From contig NZ_LR134283.1 in assembly GCF_900636475.1 (NCBI RefSeq), forward strand, positions 1,674,001-1,738,000: 64,000 bases of DNA, in the 5' to 3' direction. Positions within the stretch are counted from its first letter, which is position 1; each line of letters starts with the position of its first letter. Of the stretch, positions 55,149 to 64,000 are shown piece after piece. Under the pieces are notes generated by a model that was given only the letters and a program-made list of their open reading frames with translations, searched no databases and had not been told where the DNA came from. Source of the stretch: Streptococcus anginosus. GTDB lineage: Bacteria; Bacillota; Bacilli; Lactobacillales; Streptococcaceae. The position numbers were made by a program, and so were the translations under genes.

Positions 55149-57230
55149 ATGGCTCGCGAATTTTCACTTGAAAAAACTCGTAACATCGGTATCATGGCTC
55201 ACGTCGATGCTGGTAAAACAACAACGACTGAACGTATTCTTTACTATACCGGTAAAATCCATAAAATTGGTGAAACACACGAAGGTGCTTCACAAATGGA
55301 CTGGATGGAACAAGAACAAGAACGTGGTATTACTATTACATCTGCTGCAACAACAGCACAATGGAAAGATTACCGTGTCAACATTATCGACACACCAGGA
55401 CACGTGGACTTCACAATTGAAGTACAACGTTCCCTTCGTGTATTGGATGGTGCCGTAACTGTCCTTGACTCACAATCAGGTGTTGAACCTCAAACGGAAA
55501 CAGTTTGGCGTCAAGCAACTGAATATGGTGTTCCACGTATCGTATTTGCTAACAAAATGGATAAAATCGGTGCAGACTTCCTTTACTCAGTAAGCACTCT
55601 TCACGATCGTCTTCAAGCAAATGCTCACCCAATTCAATTGCCGATTGGTGCAGAAGATGATTTCCGTGGTATCATTGACTTGGTTCGCATGAAAGCCGAA
55701 ATCTATACAAATGACCTTGGAACAGATATTCTTGAAGAAGATATTCCAGCGGATTATCTTGAACAAGCCCAAGAATGGCGTGAAAAATTAGTAGAAGCAG
55801 TTGCTGAAACTGATGAAGACTTGATGATGAAATACCTTGAAGGTGAAGAAATTACTGAAGCAGAACTAAAAGCTGCCATCCGTAAAGCAACTATCAATGT
55901 TGAATTCTTCCCAGTTCTTGCTGGTTCTGCCTTCAAGAACAAAGGTGTTCAAATGATGCTTGATGCAGTTATTGACTACCTTCCAAGCCCACTTGACATT
56001 CCAGCTATCAAGGGTGTAAACCCAGATACTGAAGAAGAAGAAACTCGTCCTGCATCTGATGACGAACCATTTGCAGCACTTGCTTTCAAGATTATGACAG
56101 ACCCATTTGTTGGTCGTTTGACTTTCTTCCGTGTGTACTCAGGTGTCTTGAACTCAGGTTCATACGTTTTGAATACTTCTAAAGGAAAACGTGAACGTAT
56201 TGGACGTATCCTGCAAATGCACGCTAACCACCGGAATGAAATCGAAACAGTTTACTCTGGTGACATTGCTGCAGCTGTTGGTTTGAAAGATACTACAACT
56301 GGTGACTCATTGACAGATGAAAAGGCAAAAATTATCCTTGAATCGATCGAAGTTCCAGAACCAGTTATCCAATTGATGGTTGAACCTAAGTCAAAAGCTG
56401 ACCAAGATAAGATGGGTATTGCCCTTCAAAAATTGGCTGAAGAAGACCCAACATTCCGCGTTGAAACAAACGTTGAAACTGGTGAAACAGTTATCTCTGG
56501 TATGGGTGAGCTTCACTTGGATGTCCTCGTAGACCGTATGCGTCGTGAATTCAAAGTTGAAGCAAACGTAGGTGCTCCTCAAGTATCTTATCGTGAAACT
56601 TTCCGTGCACAAACATCAGCACGTGGATTCTTCAAACGCCAATCAGGTGGTAAAGGTCAATTCGGTGATGTTTGGATTGAATTTACTCCAAATGAAGAAG
56701 GAAAAGGATTCGAGTTTGAAAATGCTATCGTTGGTGGTGTCGTTCCACGTGAATTCATCCCAGCTGTAGAAAAAGGTTTGATTGAGTCAATGGCAAATGG
56801 TGTTCTTGCTGGTTACCCAATCGTTGACGTGAAGGCAAAACTGTATGATGGTTCATACCACGATGTCGACTCATCTGAAACAGCCTTTAAAGTTGCTGCC
56901 TCTCTTGCTCTTAAAGAAGCTGCTAAGACTGCGCAACCAACCATTCTTGAACCAATGATGCTTGTTACAATTACTGTACCAGAAGAAAACCTCGGTGATG
57001 TTATGGGACACGTAACAGCTCGTCGTGGACGTGTTGATGGTATGGAAGCTCATGGTAACAGCCAAATCGTTCGTGCCTATGTTCCACTTGCTGAAATGTT
57101 CGGTTATGCAACAGTTCTTCGTTCAGCATCACAAGGACGCGGTACTTTCATGATGGTATTTGACCACTACGAAGATGTACCGAAGTCAGTACAAGAAGAA
57201 ATCATTAAGAAAAATAAAGGTGAGGCTTAA
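55149..57230 (+). CDS. fusA: Elongation factor G
   Basis: This 693-residue translocation GTPase has G1 AHVDAGKTT near residue 17, G3 DTPGHVDF near 82, G4 NKMD near 136 and the domain IV loop region with [28 protein letters not shown] precedes the ATG. Codon use is strongly biased, as in highly expressed genes. Confidence 0.98.
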   Translation: MAREFSLEKTRNIGIMAHVDAGKTTTTERILYYTGKIHKIGETHEGASQMDWMEQEQERGITITSAATTAQWKDYRVNIIDTPGHVDFTIEVQRSLRVLDGAVTVLDSQSGVEPQTETVWRQATEYGVPRIVFANKMDKIGADFLYSVSTLHDRLQANAHPIQLPIGAEDDFRGIIDLVRMKAEIYTNDLGTDILEEDIPADYLEQAQEWREKLVEAVAETDEDLMMKYLEGEEITEAELKAAIRKATINVEFFPVLAGSAFKNKGVQMMLDAVIDYLPSPLDIPAIKGVNPDTEEEETRPASDDEPFAALAFKIMTDPFVGRLTFFRVYSGVLNSGSYVLNTSKGKRERIGRILQMHANHRNEIETVYSGDIAAAVGLKDTTTGDSLTDEKAKIILESIEVPEPVIQLMVEPKSKADQDKMGIALQKLAEEDPTFRVETNVETGETVISGMGELHLDVLVDRMRREFKVEANVGAPQVSYRETFRAQTSARGFFKRQSGGKGQFGDVWIEFTPNEEGKGFEFENAIVGGVVPREFIPAVEKGLIESMANGVLAGYPIVDVKAKLYDGSYHDVDSSETAFKVAASLALKEAAKTAQPTILEPMMLVTITVPEENLGDVMGHVTARRGRVDGMEAHGNSQIVRAYVPLAEMFGYATVLRSASQGRGTFMMVFDHYEDVPKSVQEEIIKKNKGEA

Positions 57231-57246
57231 GATAAGCTGATTTTGG

Positions 57247-57273
57247 AGCGCCTGCGCAAGCAGGTGCTTTTTG
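57247..57273 (+). terminator. fusA terminator
   Basis: AGCGCCTGC / GCAGGTGCT (9-bp stem, GCAA loop), then TTTTT. Confidence 0.9.
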
Positions 57274-57360
57274 CATATCTCCCACTTAGCTTCCGGAAAT
57301 GAAAGAGAAATGAAAATCTTTGAAAGAAATGATATTCCTTGTTAATAATGCTGAAATCAG

Positions 57361-57389
57361 TTGCAATTTTAAGGGATAAAGTATATAAT
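57361..57389 (+). promoter_or_regulatory. gap promoter
   Basis: TTGCAA (57361-57366) and TATAAT (57384-57389) have 17-bp spacing. Confidence 0.8.
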
Positions 57390-57474
57390 AGATATGTTGA
57401 AAGGTGATTTGTAGCAACTCAAGTTACTCTTTTCACATAAAAATTTTTTGATTTTCATAAGGAGGAAATCACGA

Positions 57475-58482
57475 ATGGTAGTTAAAGTTGGTATTAACGG
57501 TTTCGGTCGTATCGGTCGTCTTGCATTCCGTCGTATCCAAAACGTAGAAGGTGTTGAAGTTACTCGTATCAACGACCTTACAGATCCAGTTATGCTTGCA
57601 CATTTGTTGAAATATGACACAACTCAAGGTCGTTTCGACGGTACTGTGGAAGTTAAAGAAGGTGGATTCGAAGTTAACGGTAAATTCGTTAAAGTTTCTG
57701 CTGAACGTGACCCAGAACAAATCGACTGGGCTACTGACGGTGTAGAAATCGTTTTGGAAGCAACTGGCTTCTTTGCTAAGAAAGATGCAGCTGAAAAACA
57801 CCTTAAAGGTGGAGCTAAGAAAGTTGTTATCACTGCTCCTGGCGGAAACGATGTTAAAACAATCGTATTTAACACTAACCACGATGTTCTTGATGGTACT
57901 GAAACAGTTATTTCAGGTGCTTCATGTACTACAAACTGCTTGGCTCCAATGGCTAAAGCACTTCAAGACAACTTCGGTATCGTTGAAGGTTTGATGACAA
58001 CAATCCACGCTTACACTGGTGACCAAATGATCCTTGACGGTCCACATCGTAAAGGTGATCTTCGCCGTGCTCGTGCTGGTGCTGCAAACATCGTTCCTAA
58101 CTCAACTGGTGCTGCTAAAGCTATCGGTCTTGTTATCCCAGAATTGAACGGTAAACTTGATGGTTCAGCTCAACGTGTTCCAACTCCAACTGGATCGGTT
58201 ACTGAATTGGTTGCTGTTCTTGAAAAGAATGTAACTGTTGATGAAGTAAATGCAGCTATGAAAGCAGCAGCTAACGAATCATACGGTTACACAGAAGATC
58301 CAATCGTATCTTCAGATATCGTAGGTATGTCATTCGGTTCATTGTTTGATGCAACTCAAACTAAAGTTCTTGATGTTGACGGAAAACAATTGGTGAAAGT
58401 TGTATCTTGGTACGATAACGAAATGTCATACACTGCACAACTTGTACGTACTCTTGAATACTTTGCAAAAATTGCTAAATAA
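57475..58482 (+). CDS. gap: Glyceraldehyde-3-phosphate dehydrogenase
   Basis: This 335-residue NAD-dependent glycolytic enzyme has [15 protein letters not shown] for NAD binding, the catalytic cysteine in [12 protein letters not shown] and [11 protein letters not shown] near the C-terminus. AAGGAGGAAATCACGA precedes the ATG at 57475, which fits the family start MVVKVGING. The longer frame upstream overlaps the ribosome site. Confidence 0.98.
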   Translation: MVVKVGINGFGRIGRLAFRRIQNVEGVEVTRINDLTDPVMLAHLLKYDTTQGRFDGTVEVKEGGFEVNGKFVKVSAERDPEQIDWATDGVEIVLEATGFFAKKDAAEKHLKGGAKKVVITAPGGNDVKTIVFNTNHDVLDGTETVISGASCTTNCLAPMAKALQDNFGIVEGLMTTIHAYTGDQMILDGPHRKGDLRRARAGAANIVPNSTGAAKAIGLVIPELNGKLDGSAQRVPTPTGSVTELVAVLEKNVTVDEVNAAMKAAANESYGYTEDPIVSSDIVGMSFGSLFDATQTKVLDVDGKQLVKVVSWYDNEMSYTAQLVRTLEYFAKIAK

Positions 58483-58497
58483 TTCATCAGTATAGAG

Positions 58498-58523
58498 AAG
58501 AGAGGTTCGCCTCTCTTTTTTGT
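58498..58523 (+). terminator. gap terminator
   Basis: AAGAGAGG-TTCG-CCTCTCTT followed by TTTT, a UUCG-type hairpin. Confidence 0.9.
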
Positions 58524-58637
58524 TGTCATTCGCTCCTCGGCTCAGACTTGTGGAAGTTGGGAGTTGAATATGCGTGAAATTGGAATTTTGATAAATTTTT
58601 GGAGCTTATACTAACTGCTTGTCATCATTTAAGCTAC

Positions 58638-58680
58638 AAAAAAAACAACTTGACTTTACCCAAATCAAGTTGTTTTTTTA
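58638..58680. terminator. rnjA terminator
   Basis: AAAACAACTTGA / TCAAGTTGTTTT with A and T runs at the ends, usable from the minus strand. Confidence 0.85.
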
Positions 58681-58699
58681 CTATGTAAGGATTGTATTG

Positions 58700-60382
58700 C
58701 TAGACTTCTTCATCTGGTGTTAAAATCATTGGGATGATAATGGGCTCACGCTCTGTATTTTCGTATAAAAATGGTCGGAGAGCATTTACGATGGCACCAT
58801 TGACTGACTGAATACTAGCATCTTTATTTTTCAATGCAATACGTATCGCATTGAAAAGAATACGTTGGCTATGACGGATCAGTTCACCTGATTCCCGCAT
58901 ATAGATGAAACCGCGGCTGAGAATATCAGGACCGGCTAAGATCATCTTGGATTTAAAGTCAACAGTGGCTACTGCAAGGACAACGCCATCTTCGGAAAGA
59001 TCCCGTCTGTCACGGAGGACTGCGGCACCGATTTCTCCGATACGATTACCATCAACATAAATATCTTGTGCATTAAAACTTCCTGCAATGCGAGCAGAAT
59101 TGGCAGTTAGGGCTAAAACGTCTCCATTGCTCATGATAAAGATATTCTTTTTAGGGATACCTGTATCCATTGCAAGCCCGGCATGGACTTTTTGCATGCG
59201 GTATTCACCATGGACTGGCATGAAATACTTCGGTTTTATCAAGCGAAGCATGAGTTTTTGTTCTTGTTGCCCTCCGTGCCCAGAGGTATGGATATTATTG
59301 ATTTTTCCATGGATAACATCAACGCCAGCTTCTGAAATGGTGTTGATGAGCTTATTGACACTGGTGGTATTTCCAGGGATAGGACTAGAAGAGAAAATCA
59401 CTGTATCACCTGGTTGAAGCTGCACTTGACGATGTGTTCCATTCGCAATGCGTGAAAGAGCTGCCATTGGCTCTCCTTGACTTCCTGTACACATGATTAG
59501 AATTTCATTTGCGGGATAGTCTTTGATTTGGTTTGGTTCGATGAAGGTTCCTTTTGGGGTTTTGATATAACCTAGTTCAATTCCGTTGACAATGGCTTTT
59601 TCCATTGAGCGTCCAAAAACAGCAATTTTTCGCCCAGTTTTAACCGCAGCATCCGCAGCTTGTTGAAGACGGAAGATATTTGAGGCAAAGGAGGCAAAAA
59701 TAATCCGCCCGTGAATGCCTTCAATGATTTTCATGATAGATTGACCAACGACTTTTTCGGAATTTGTGAAAGTTGGAATTTCTGCATTGGTGGAATCAGA
59801 AAGAAGTGCTAGAACGCCATCTTCCCCAAGAGCTGCCATTCGATGTAAATCTGCTGGCTCGCCAACGGGGGTAAAGTCAAACTTGAAGTCACCCGTACAA
59901 ACAATTTTCCCTTGGGGTGTGTGGATGACAATTCCCAAAGGCTCTGGGATAGAGTGAGTTGTGCGGAAGAAGGTTGCTTTTAAATTTTTAAATTGAAGTT
60001 CGGTATTTTGATTGATTTCGTAGAGTTTAGCGTCACGTAAAAGTCCGTGCTCTTCCAATTTACCACGAATCAGTGCAAGGGCAAGTGGTCCAGCATAAAT
60101 GGGAACATTTGCTTGCTTGAGAAGGAAGGGAATCCCTCCGATGTGGTCTTCGTGACCGTGAGTAATCAAGACTCCTTTGATACGGTCAATATTTTCTACG
60201 ATATAAGAATAATCAGGAATGACATAATCAATCCCTAAGAGGTCGTCTTCAGGAAATTTAATCCCTGCATCAACGATGATAATCTCATCTTGGTATTCAA
60301 TCCCGTAGGTATTTTTTCCGATTTCTCCTAAACCACCAATGGCAAATACACCGACTTCTTCGGGTTTTAAAGTATATGACAT
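58700..60382 (-). CDS. rnjA: Ribonuclease J1
   Basis: This 560-residue metallo-beta-lactamase-fold RNase has endonuclease and 5'-3' exonuclease activity and is central to mRNA decay. The zinc motif HGHEDHIGG near residue 75, the DAGIKFPED strand and [12 protein letters not shown] of the beta-CASP domain are intact. The N-terminus [14 protein letters not shown] is J1-like. It starts 3 bases after rpoY, in an operon with it. Confidence 0.95.
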   Translation of the reverse strand: MSYTLKPEEVGVFAIGGLGEIGKNTYGIEYQDEIIIVDAGIKFPEDDLLGIDYVIPDYSYIVENIDRIKGVLITHGHEDHIGGIPFLLKQANVPIYAGPLALALIRGKLEEHGLLRDAKLYEINQNTELQFKNLKATFFRTTHSIPEPLGIVIHTPQGKIVCTGDFKFDFTPVGEPADLHRMAALGEDGVLALLSDSTNAEIPTFTNSEKVVGQSIMKIIEGIHGRIIFASFASNIFRLQQAADAAVKTGRKIAVFGRSMEKAIVNGIELGYIKTPKGTFIEPNQIKDYPANEILIMCTGSQGEPMAALSRIANGTHRQVQLQPGDTVIFSSSPIPGNTTSVNKLINTISEAGVDVIHGKINNIHTSGHGGQQEQKLMLRLIKPKYFMPVHGEYRMQKVHAGLAMDTGIPKKNIFIMSNGDVLALTANSARIAGSFNAQDIYVDGNRIGEIGAAVLRDRRDLSEDGVVLAVATVDFKSKMILAGPDILSRGFIYMRESGELIRHSQRILFNAIRIALKNKDASIQSVNGAIVNALRPFLYENTEREPIIIPMILTPDEEV

Positions 60383-60385
60383 GGT

Positions 60386-60616
60386 TTAGAGCTCCGTAAT
60401 TGTAAAGTTGCCTGATTCTTTTTCGTATTCTAAATGTTTGTCAGACAAAAGTGTAATCAATTCAACATTATAAGGTGTTTTTTCTTCGACGAGTTTCCGG
60501 GCTTTGATGCGTCCTTCTAGTTCGTCTTTGGCGTCAATATCCAAGTAGAGAGAATGCGTGTTTTCCCGACGTGGATTGCGTTCTTTTGTTTCTTGATAAA
60601 AAACTTTGTAAATCAT
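60386..60616 (-). CDS. rpoY: RNA polymerase epsilon subunit
   Basis: This 76-residue protein of the DUF1447 family binds firmicute RNA polymerase. The start MIYKVFYQE is the family start, and AAAGGAATTGAA lies upstream. The longer open frame is not used. It is next to rnjA, as usual in firmicutes. Confidence 0.93.
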   Translation of the reverse strand: MIYKVFYQETKERNPRRENTHSLYLDIDAKDELEGRIKARKLVEEKTPYNVELITLLSDKHLEYEKESGNFTITEL

Positions 60617-60894
60617 TTCAATTCCTTTCTCATTCATGATCAATCTACCAGAAAATAGCCACCTTATTTTCAAGGGCGGTCTCCATCTATTTGATTTTCT
60701 GGGTAATAAATTGACTTTGATACGTTACAATTATAATCATTATATCATAAAAAGGTTATTTAGTAAAAGAAAGAAGTGAGAAAAACTAGGAAAACGATTT
60801 TCAAAAGGTCTTGTTTTTTTGGAAATCATATTGAGGCAATCCGTATTTTTTTGTAGTATAATAGGAGGTAGATTATCACGAAGGAAAGATAGAA

Positions 60895-61578
60895 ATGAAA
60901 GTTTTAGCTTTTGACACATCCAGCAATGCACTCGCGATTGCGATTTTAGAAGATGATAAGTTGCTTGCTGAGATGACAGTCAATATCAAGAAAAATCATA
61001 GCGTTACATTGATGCCGGCTATTGATTTTTTAATGGAAAATTTGGATTTAAAGCCAAGCGATTTAGAGCGCATTGTGGTCGCAGAAGGTCCTGGTAGTTA
61101 TACAGGTTTGCGGATTGCTGTGGCAACAGCCAAAACGTTGGCACATACGCTTAAAATAGATTTGGTGGGAGTTTCTAGCTTGCGAATTCTGGTGCCAGAG
61201 GACGTTGACGGCTTGGTCATTCCTCTCATGGATGCTAGACGCAATCATGTCTATGCTGGTTTTTATGAAAATGGCAGAGCAACTCAGCCGGAAGCTCATT
61301 TATCTTTTGAAGAAGTGTTAGAAAGAGCCAAGTCTGCCTCTCAGGTAACTTTTGTAGGGGAAGTGGAAAATTTTGTGGAGCAGATTCAATCCGCTTTGCC
61401 AGCAGCTGTTATCAAAGCAACCCTGCCAAGCGCTGTGCTCCTTGCTAAAATCGGTCTGCAACTATTAGCTCGCTCTGTTCATGATTTCGTGCCGAATTAC
61501 CTCAGGCGAGTGGAAGCAGAAGAGAATTGGCTCAAAAACCATCAAGAAACGAACGATTCTTACATCAAGCGCTTATGA
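60895..61578 (+). CDS. tsaB: TsaB, tRNA threonylcarbamoyladenosine synthesis subunit
   Basis: The 227-residue ASKHA-fold protein scaffolds TsaD and TsaE in t6A37 formation. FDTSSNALAIAI at the N-terminus and VAEGPGSYTGLRIAVATAKTLA near residue 62 are characteristic. Its stop overlaps the rimI start (ATGA), so the operon is translationally coupled. TATAATAGGAGG lies upstream. Confidence 0.93.
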   Translation: MKVLAFDTSSNALAIAILEDDKLLAEMTVNIKKNHSVTLMPAIDFLMENLDLKPSDLERIVVAEGPGSYTGLRIAVATAKTLAHTLKIDLVGVSSLRILVPEDVDGLVIPLMDARRNHVYAGFYENGRATQPEAHLSFEEVLERAKSASQVTFVGEVENFVEQIQSALPAAVIKATLPSAVLLAKIGLQLLARSVHDFVPNYLRRVEAEENWLKNHQETNDSYIKRL

Positions 61579-62015
61579 TTGAGATTAAAAAAGATGAAAA
61601 AAAGCAGGTTGCTGATTTAGCAGAGCAGATTTACCAAGTATTGAAAGATGTGTATGCTGTCAGTCCTTGGAATATAGAGCAGATTGAGAAAGATTTACAA
61701 AATCCTTTGTCGGTTTATGTTTTGGCTTTAGAAGCCCAAAATTTAATCGGGTTTCTGACTTTTCAAGAGTCAGACTTTGAAGCAGAAGTTTTACAAATTG
61801 CGGTTAAGAAAGCCTATCAAGGAAAGAAAATTGCGACCGCTTTGTTTGAACATCTGCCAATTGACAAAGAGATTTTCCTCGAAGTGCGAGAATCTAACAA
61901 AGCAGCTCTGCTGTTTTACCAAAAAGAGAAATTTATAGAAATCGCTCGGCGCAAGAATTACTATCATGAGCCAGTGGAAAATGCGATTGTAATGAAAAGG
62001 GAAAACTATGAATGA
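61575..62015 (+). CDS. rimI: RimI-like ribosomal protein acetyltransferase
   Basis: The 146-residue GNAT protein has the acetyl-CoA loop [17 protein letters not shown] near residues 75-91 and the family motif [15 protein letters not shown] near 100. The ATG at 61575 is fixed by the overlap with the tsaB stop. Position between tsaB and tsaD is standard. It is more divergent than typical RimI. Confidence 0.85.
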   Translation: MIEIKKDEKKQVADLAEQIYQVLKDVYAVSPWNIEQIEKDLQNPLSVYVLALEAQNLIGFLTFQESDFEAEVLQIAVKKAYQGKKIATALFEHLPIDKEIFLEVRESNKAALLFYQKEKFIEIARRKNYYHEPVENAIVMKRENYE

Positions 62016-63021
62016 TAGATATATTTTAGCTTTTGAGACGTCCTGCGATGAGACTAGCGTGGCAGTTTTAAAGAATGACGCTGAACTCTTATCCAATGTT
62101 ATTGCCAGCCAGATTGAGAGCCATAAACGTTTTGGTGGCGTGGTACCGGAAGTGGCTAGCCGTCACCATGTGGAAGTTATCACGGCTTGCATTGAGGAAG
62201 CTCTTGCGAAGGCCGGTATTACAGAAAAAGAGGTGACCGCAGTAGCAGTAACTTATGGACCAGGGCTCGTAGGCGCCCTCTTAGTCGGACTGGCAGCTGC
62301 TAAGTCTTTTGCGTGGGCACATCATTTACCGCTTATTCCTGTCAATCATATGGCAGGTCATCTTATGGCGGCTCAAAGTGTTGAGAAATTAGAATACCCT
62401 CTTTTAGCGTTATTAGTCAGCGGGGGGCATACTGAGTTGGTTTATGTCAGCGAAGCCGGTGATTATCAGATTGTCGGGGAAACACGCGATGATGCAGTTG
62501 GAGAAGCTTATGATAAAGTTGGTCGCGTGATGGGCTTGACTTATCCAGCAGGGCGTGAGATAGATGAATTGGCCCATAAAGGACAAGATATTTATGATTT
62601 TCCGAGGGCGATGATCAAAGAGGATAATTTGGAATTTTCCTTTTCTGGGTTGAAGTCTGCCTTTATCAACCTCTGTCACAATGCAGAGCAAAGGGGTGAA
62701 AGTTTGTCAAAAGAAAATTTGGCTGCTAGTTTTCAAGCTGCTGTTTTAGATATTCTCATGGCAAAAACAAAAAAAGCTTTGGAGAAATATCCTGTTAAGA
62801 CCTTAGTCGTTGCGGGCGGTGTTGCTGCTAATCAAGGTTTACGTGAACGTTTAGTAGCTGAAATGACAGATATCAAGGTAATCATACCGCCTTTGCGTCT
62901 CTGTGGGGACAATGCAGGAATGATTGCTTATGCGAGTGTCAGCGAGTGGAATAAAGGGAATCTTGCAACATTGAGCTTGAATGCTAAGCCAAGTCTGGCA
63001 TTTGACACAATGGAAGAATAA
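62008..63021 (+). CDS. tsaD: TsaD, tRNA threonylcarbamoyltransferase
   Basis: This 337-residue catalytic subunit of t6A synthesis has [12 protein letters not shown] at the N-terminus, [12 protein letters not shown], the metal ligands of NHMAGHL near residue 112 and SGGHTELVY, and C-terminal [10 protein letters not shown]. It overlaps rimI by 8 bases. Confidence 0.96.
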   Translation: MNDRYILAFETSCDETSVAVLKNDAELLSNVIASQIESHKRFGGVVPEVASRHHVEVITACIEEALAKAGITEKEVTAVAVTYGPGLVGALLVGLAAAKSFAWAHHLPLIPVNHMAGHLMAAQSVEKLEYPLLALLVSGGHTELVYVSEAGDYQIVGETRDDAVGEAYDKVGRVMGLTYPAGREIDELAHKGQDIYDFPRAMIKEDNLEFSFSGLKSAFINLCHNAEQRGESLSKENLAASFQAAVLDILMAKTKKALEKYPVKTLVVAGGVAANQGLRERLVAEMTDIKVIIPPLRLCGDNAGMIAYASVSEWNKGNLATLSLNAKPSLAFDTMEE

Positions 63022-63023
63022 AT

Positions 63024-63719
63024 ATGATAGGAAAAAGTTTTAAGGATGGGGCTAAGGCAGCGATGCCAACGGCTCTTGGGTATGTTAGTATTGGACTAGC
63101 TTGTGGAATTATTGGTGCTTCTTATGTCAGTCCTCTTGAGATGGTACTGATGAGCAGTTTAGTCTATGCAGGAAGTGCTCAGTTTGCTATGCTAGCACTT
63201 CTTGCGATTCACGCCCCGGTAACAGCTATTGCTCTGACAGTTTTTTTAATCAATTTGCGTCTATTTTTGCTAGGTCTTCATACATCTACTTTTTTTCGGC
63301 ATGCAAGTCTCTTGCAAAATATTGGTATCGGAATACTCTTGACAGATGAAACATACGGCGTTTTACTAAGTGAGCACGTCCATACAAAATATATTTCGCT
63401 TCAATGGATGTACGGCAATAACATTACGAGCTATCTCACTTGGTTCGTCGGATCTGTAGTCGGAACGACATTAGGAAGTCTATTGCCAAATCCAGAAATG
63501 TTTGGCTTGGATTTTGCGCTGGTTGGTATGTTTATTGGGATTTTTTCTTCCCAATTTTTAGTGATGTTACATAAAACAAAATTTCAAAAACTATTAGTGA
63601 TGTTGTCTGTGGTAGCGTTATCGTTCTATGCTTTAAGCATGCTTGTTTCTTCGTCTTTAGCTGTTTTAATGTCGACCTTATTAGGCTGTGCTGCGGGGGT
63701 AATGCTAGATGATAAATAA
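63024..63719 (+). CDS. azlC: AzlC-family branched-chain amino acid exporter subunit
   Basis: The 231-residue integral membrane protein has about seven hydrophobic segments. The family pattern (ALGYVSIGLACGIIG and SLVYAGSAQFAMLALL, then INLRLFLLGLH) is clear. Its partner azlD starts 11 bases inside its end. Together they export branched-chain amino acids or analogues. Confidence 0.9.
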   Translation: MIGKSFKDGAKAAMPTALGYVSIGLACGIIGASYVSPLEMVLMSSLVYAGSAQFAMLALLAIHAPVTAIALTVFLINLRLFLLGLHTSTFFRHASLLQNIGIGILLTDETYGVLLSEHVHTKYISLQWMYGNNITSYLTWFVGSVVGTTLGSLLPNPEMFGLDFALVGMFIGIFSSQFLVMLHKTKFQKLLVMLSVVALSFYALSMLVSSSLAVLMSTLLGCAAGVMLDDK

Positions 63720-64000
63720 TTATATATTTGTCGCCATTCTTCTCTCAGCTTTGGTGACATGGTTATCACGGCTTACTCCGTTTATATTGGTAAAATATCG
63801 CGGGTTACCTAAGATTATAGAACGTTTCTTGCAATATTTACCGGTCTCTATTGTTTTTGCGTTGATTTTATCCAGCATTACCAAGGGAGGAGTAGGACAG
63901 TTGCCAACCTTCAAATGGCTAGATTTAATAGCTGTTTTTCCAACAATTTATATTGCTTTTCGCTATCGTAACTTAGTGGTAACTGTGATTTTTGGTGTGG
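63709..64000 (+). CDS. azlD: AzlD-family transporter subunit, cut by the window end
   Basis: The ATG at 63709, inside the last codons of azlC, opens 97 codons to the edge without a stop. The product has hydrophobic segments near the start (FVAILLSALVTWLSRLTPF), middle (YLPVSIVFALILSS) and end. S-R-x-x-P-F and the small size of a typical AzlD (about 105-110 aa) fit. Only about ten residues are probably missing. Confidence 0.85.
   Translation, partial: MINNYIFVAILLSALVTWLSRLTPFILVKYRGLPKIIERFLQYLPVSIVFALILSSITKGGVGQLPTFKWLDLIAVFPTIYIAFRYRNLVVTVIFGV

Noticed and set aside
57469..57882. 137-aa minus-strand open frame inside gap
   Set aside because: It is a shadow of strongly biased coding sequence, without promoter or ribosome site.

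Overview
The window is a stretch of a low-GC Gram-positive chromosome and is almost certainly Streptococcus. Gene content and order fit: ctsR-clpC, tadA followed by the SRP RNA, rnpA-yidC-jag-rpmH, tatD-rnmV-ksgA-rsgA-rpe-thiN-rmuC-yhaM-purR, rpsL-rpsG-fusA-gap, rnjA-rpoY and tsaB-rimI-tsaD. A CiaR-type small RNA, streptococcal PurR and an LPXTG protein point the same way. The fused glutathione synthase GshAB and commensal-type intergenic repeats suggest a viridans-group species; I cannot name the species.

Layout. 1-2.5 kb: the 3' end of a repeat-rich, sortase-anchored Cna_B/pilin-domain surface protein broken by an in-frame TAG. 2.5-11.2 kb: stress and housekeeping genes (CtsR-ClpC, DusB-Hsp33, TelA-XpaC). 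11.3-18.3 kb: accessory metabolism, with an alcohol dehydrogenase remnant under an intact MerR-type promoter, then a beta-glucoside cluster (RpiR regulator, frameshifted PTS EIIBCA, GH1 phospho-beta-glucosidase, YczE-like membrane protein, arginase-fold protein). 18.3-26.6 kb: GshAB, PurA, a CiaR-dependent sRNA, a lone Mrr nuclease, TadA, SRP RNA, and a TetR-controlled membrane redox pair. 26.7-33.3 kb: Pgi, GlpK and the conserved rnpA-yidC-jag/rpmH block.

33.35-43.79 kb is an integrated mobile element of about 10.4 kb inserted into the extreme 5' end of tatD. A 22-bp repeat with one mismatch flanks it. It encodes a tyrosine integrase beside the right end, a small xis-like protein, a Rep with HUH-like and SF3-helicase-like parts, a 560-bp origin-like non-coding region, a repressor with a perfect operator, two lipoproteins and three large AT-rich proteins without clear function. 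The right end carries AGGAGG nine bases before a TTG, so it re-supplies a start to tatD. The two overlapping large genes at its left end (488 and 350 aa) are the best candidates for an undescribed cargo system, perhaps defence. A further AT-rich membrane-protein gene lies between tatD and rnmV, so both sides of tatD are accessory.

44-64 kb is core genome: RNA processing and ribosome assembly (rnmV, ksgA, rsgA), tRNA-Ser(CGA) and tRNA-Leu(CAG), rpe, thiN, rmuC, yhaM, purR with its own PurBox, ribosomal proteins, EF-G, GAPDH, RNase J1, the RNA polymerase epsilon subunit, the tsaB/rimI/tsaD operon and an azlCD exporter that runs off the end.
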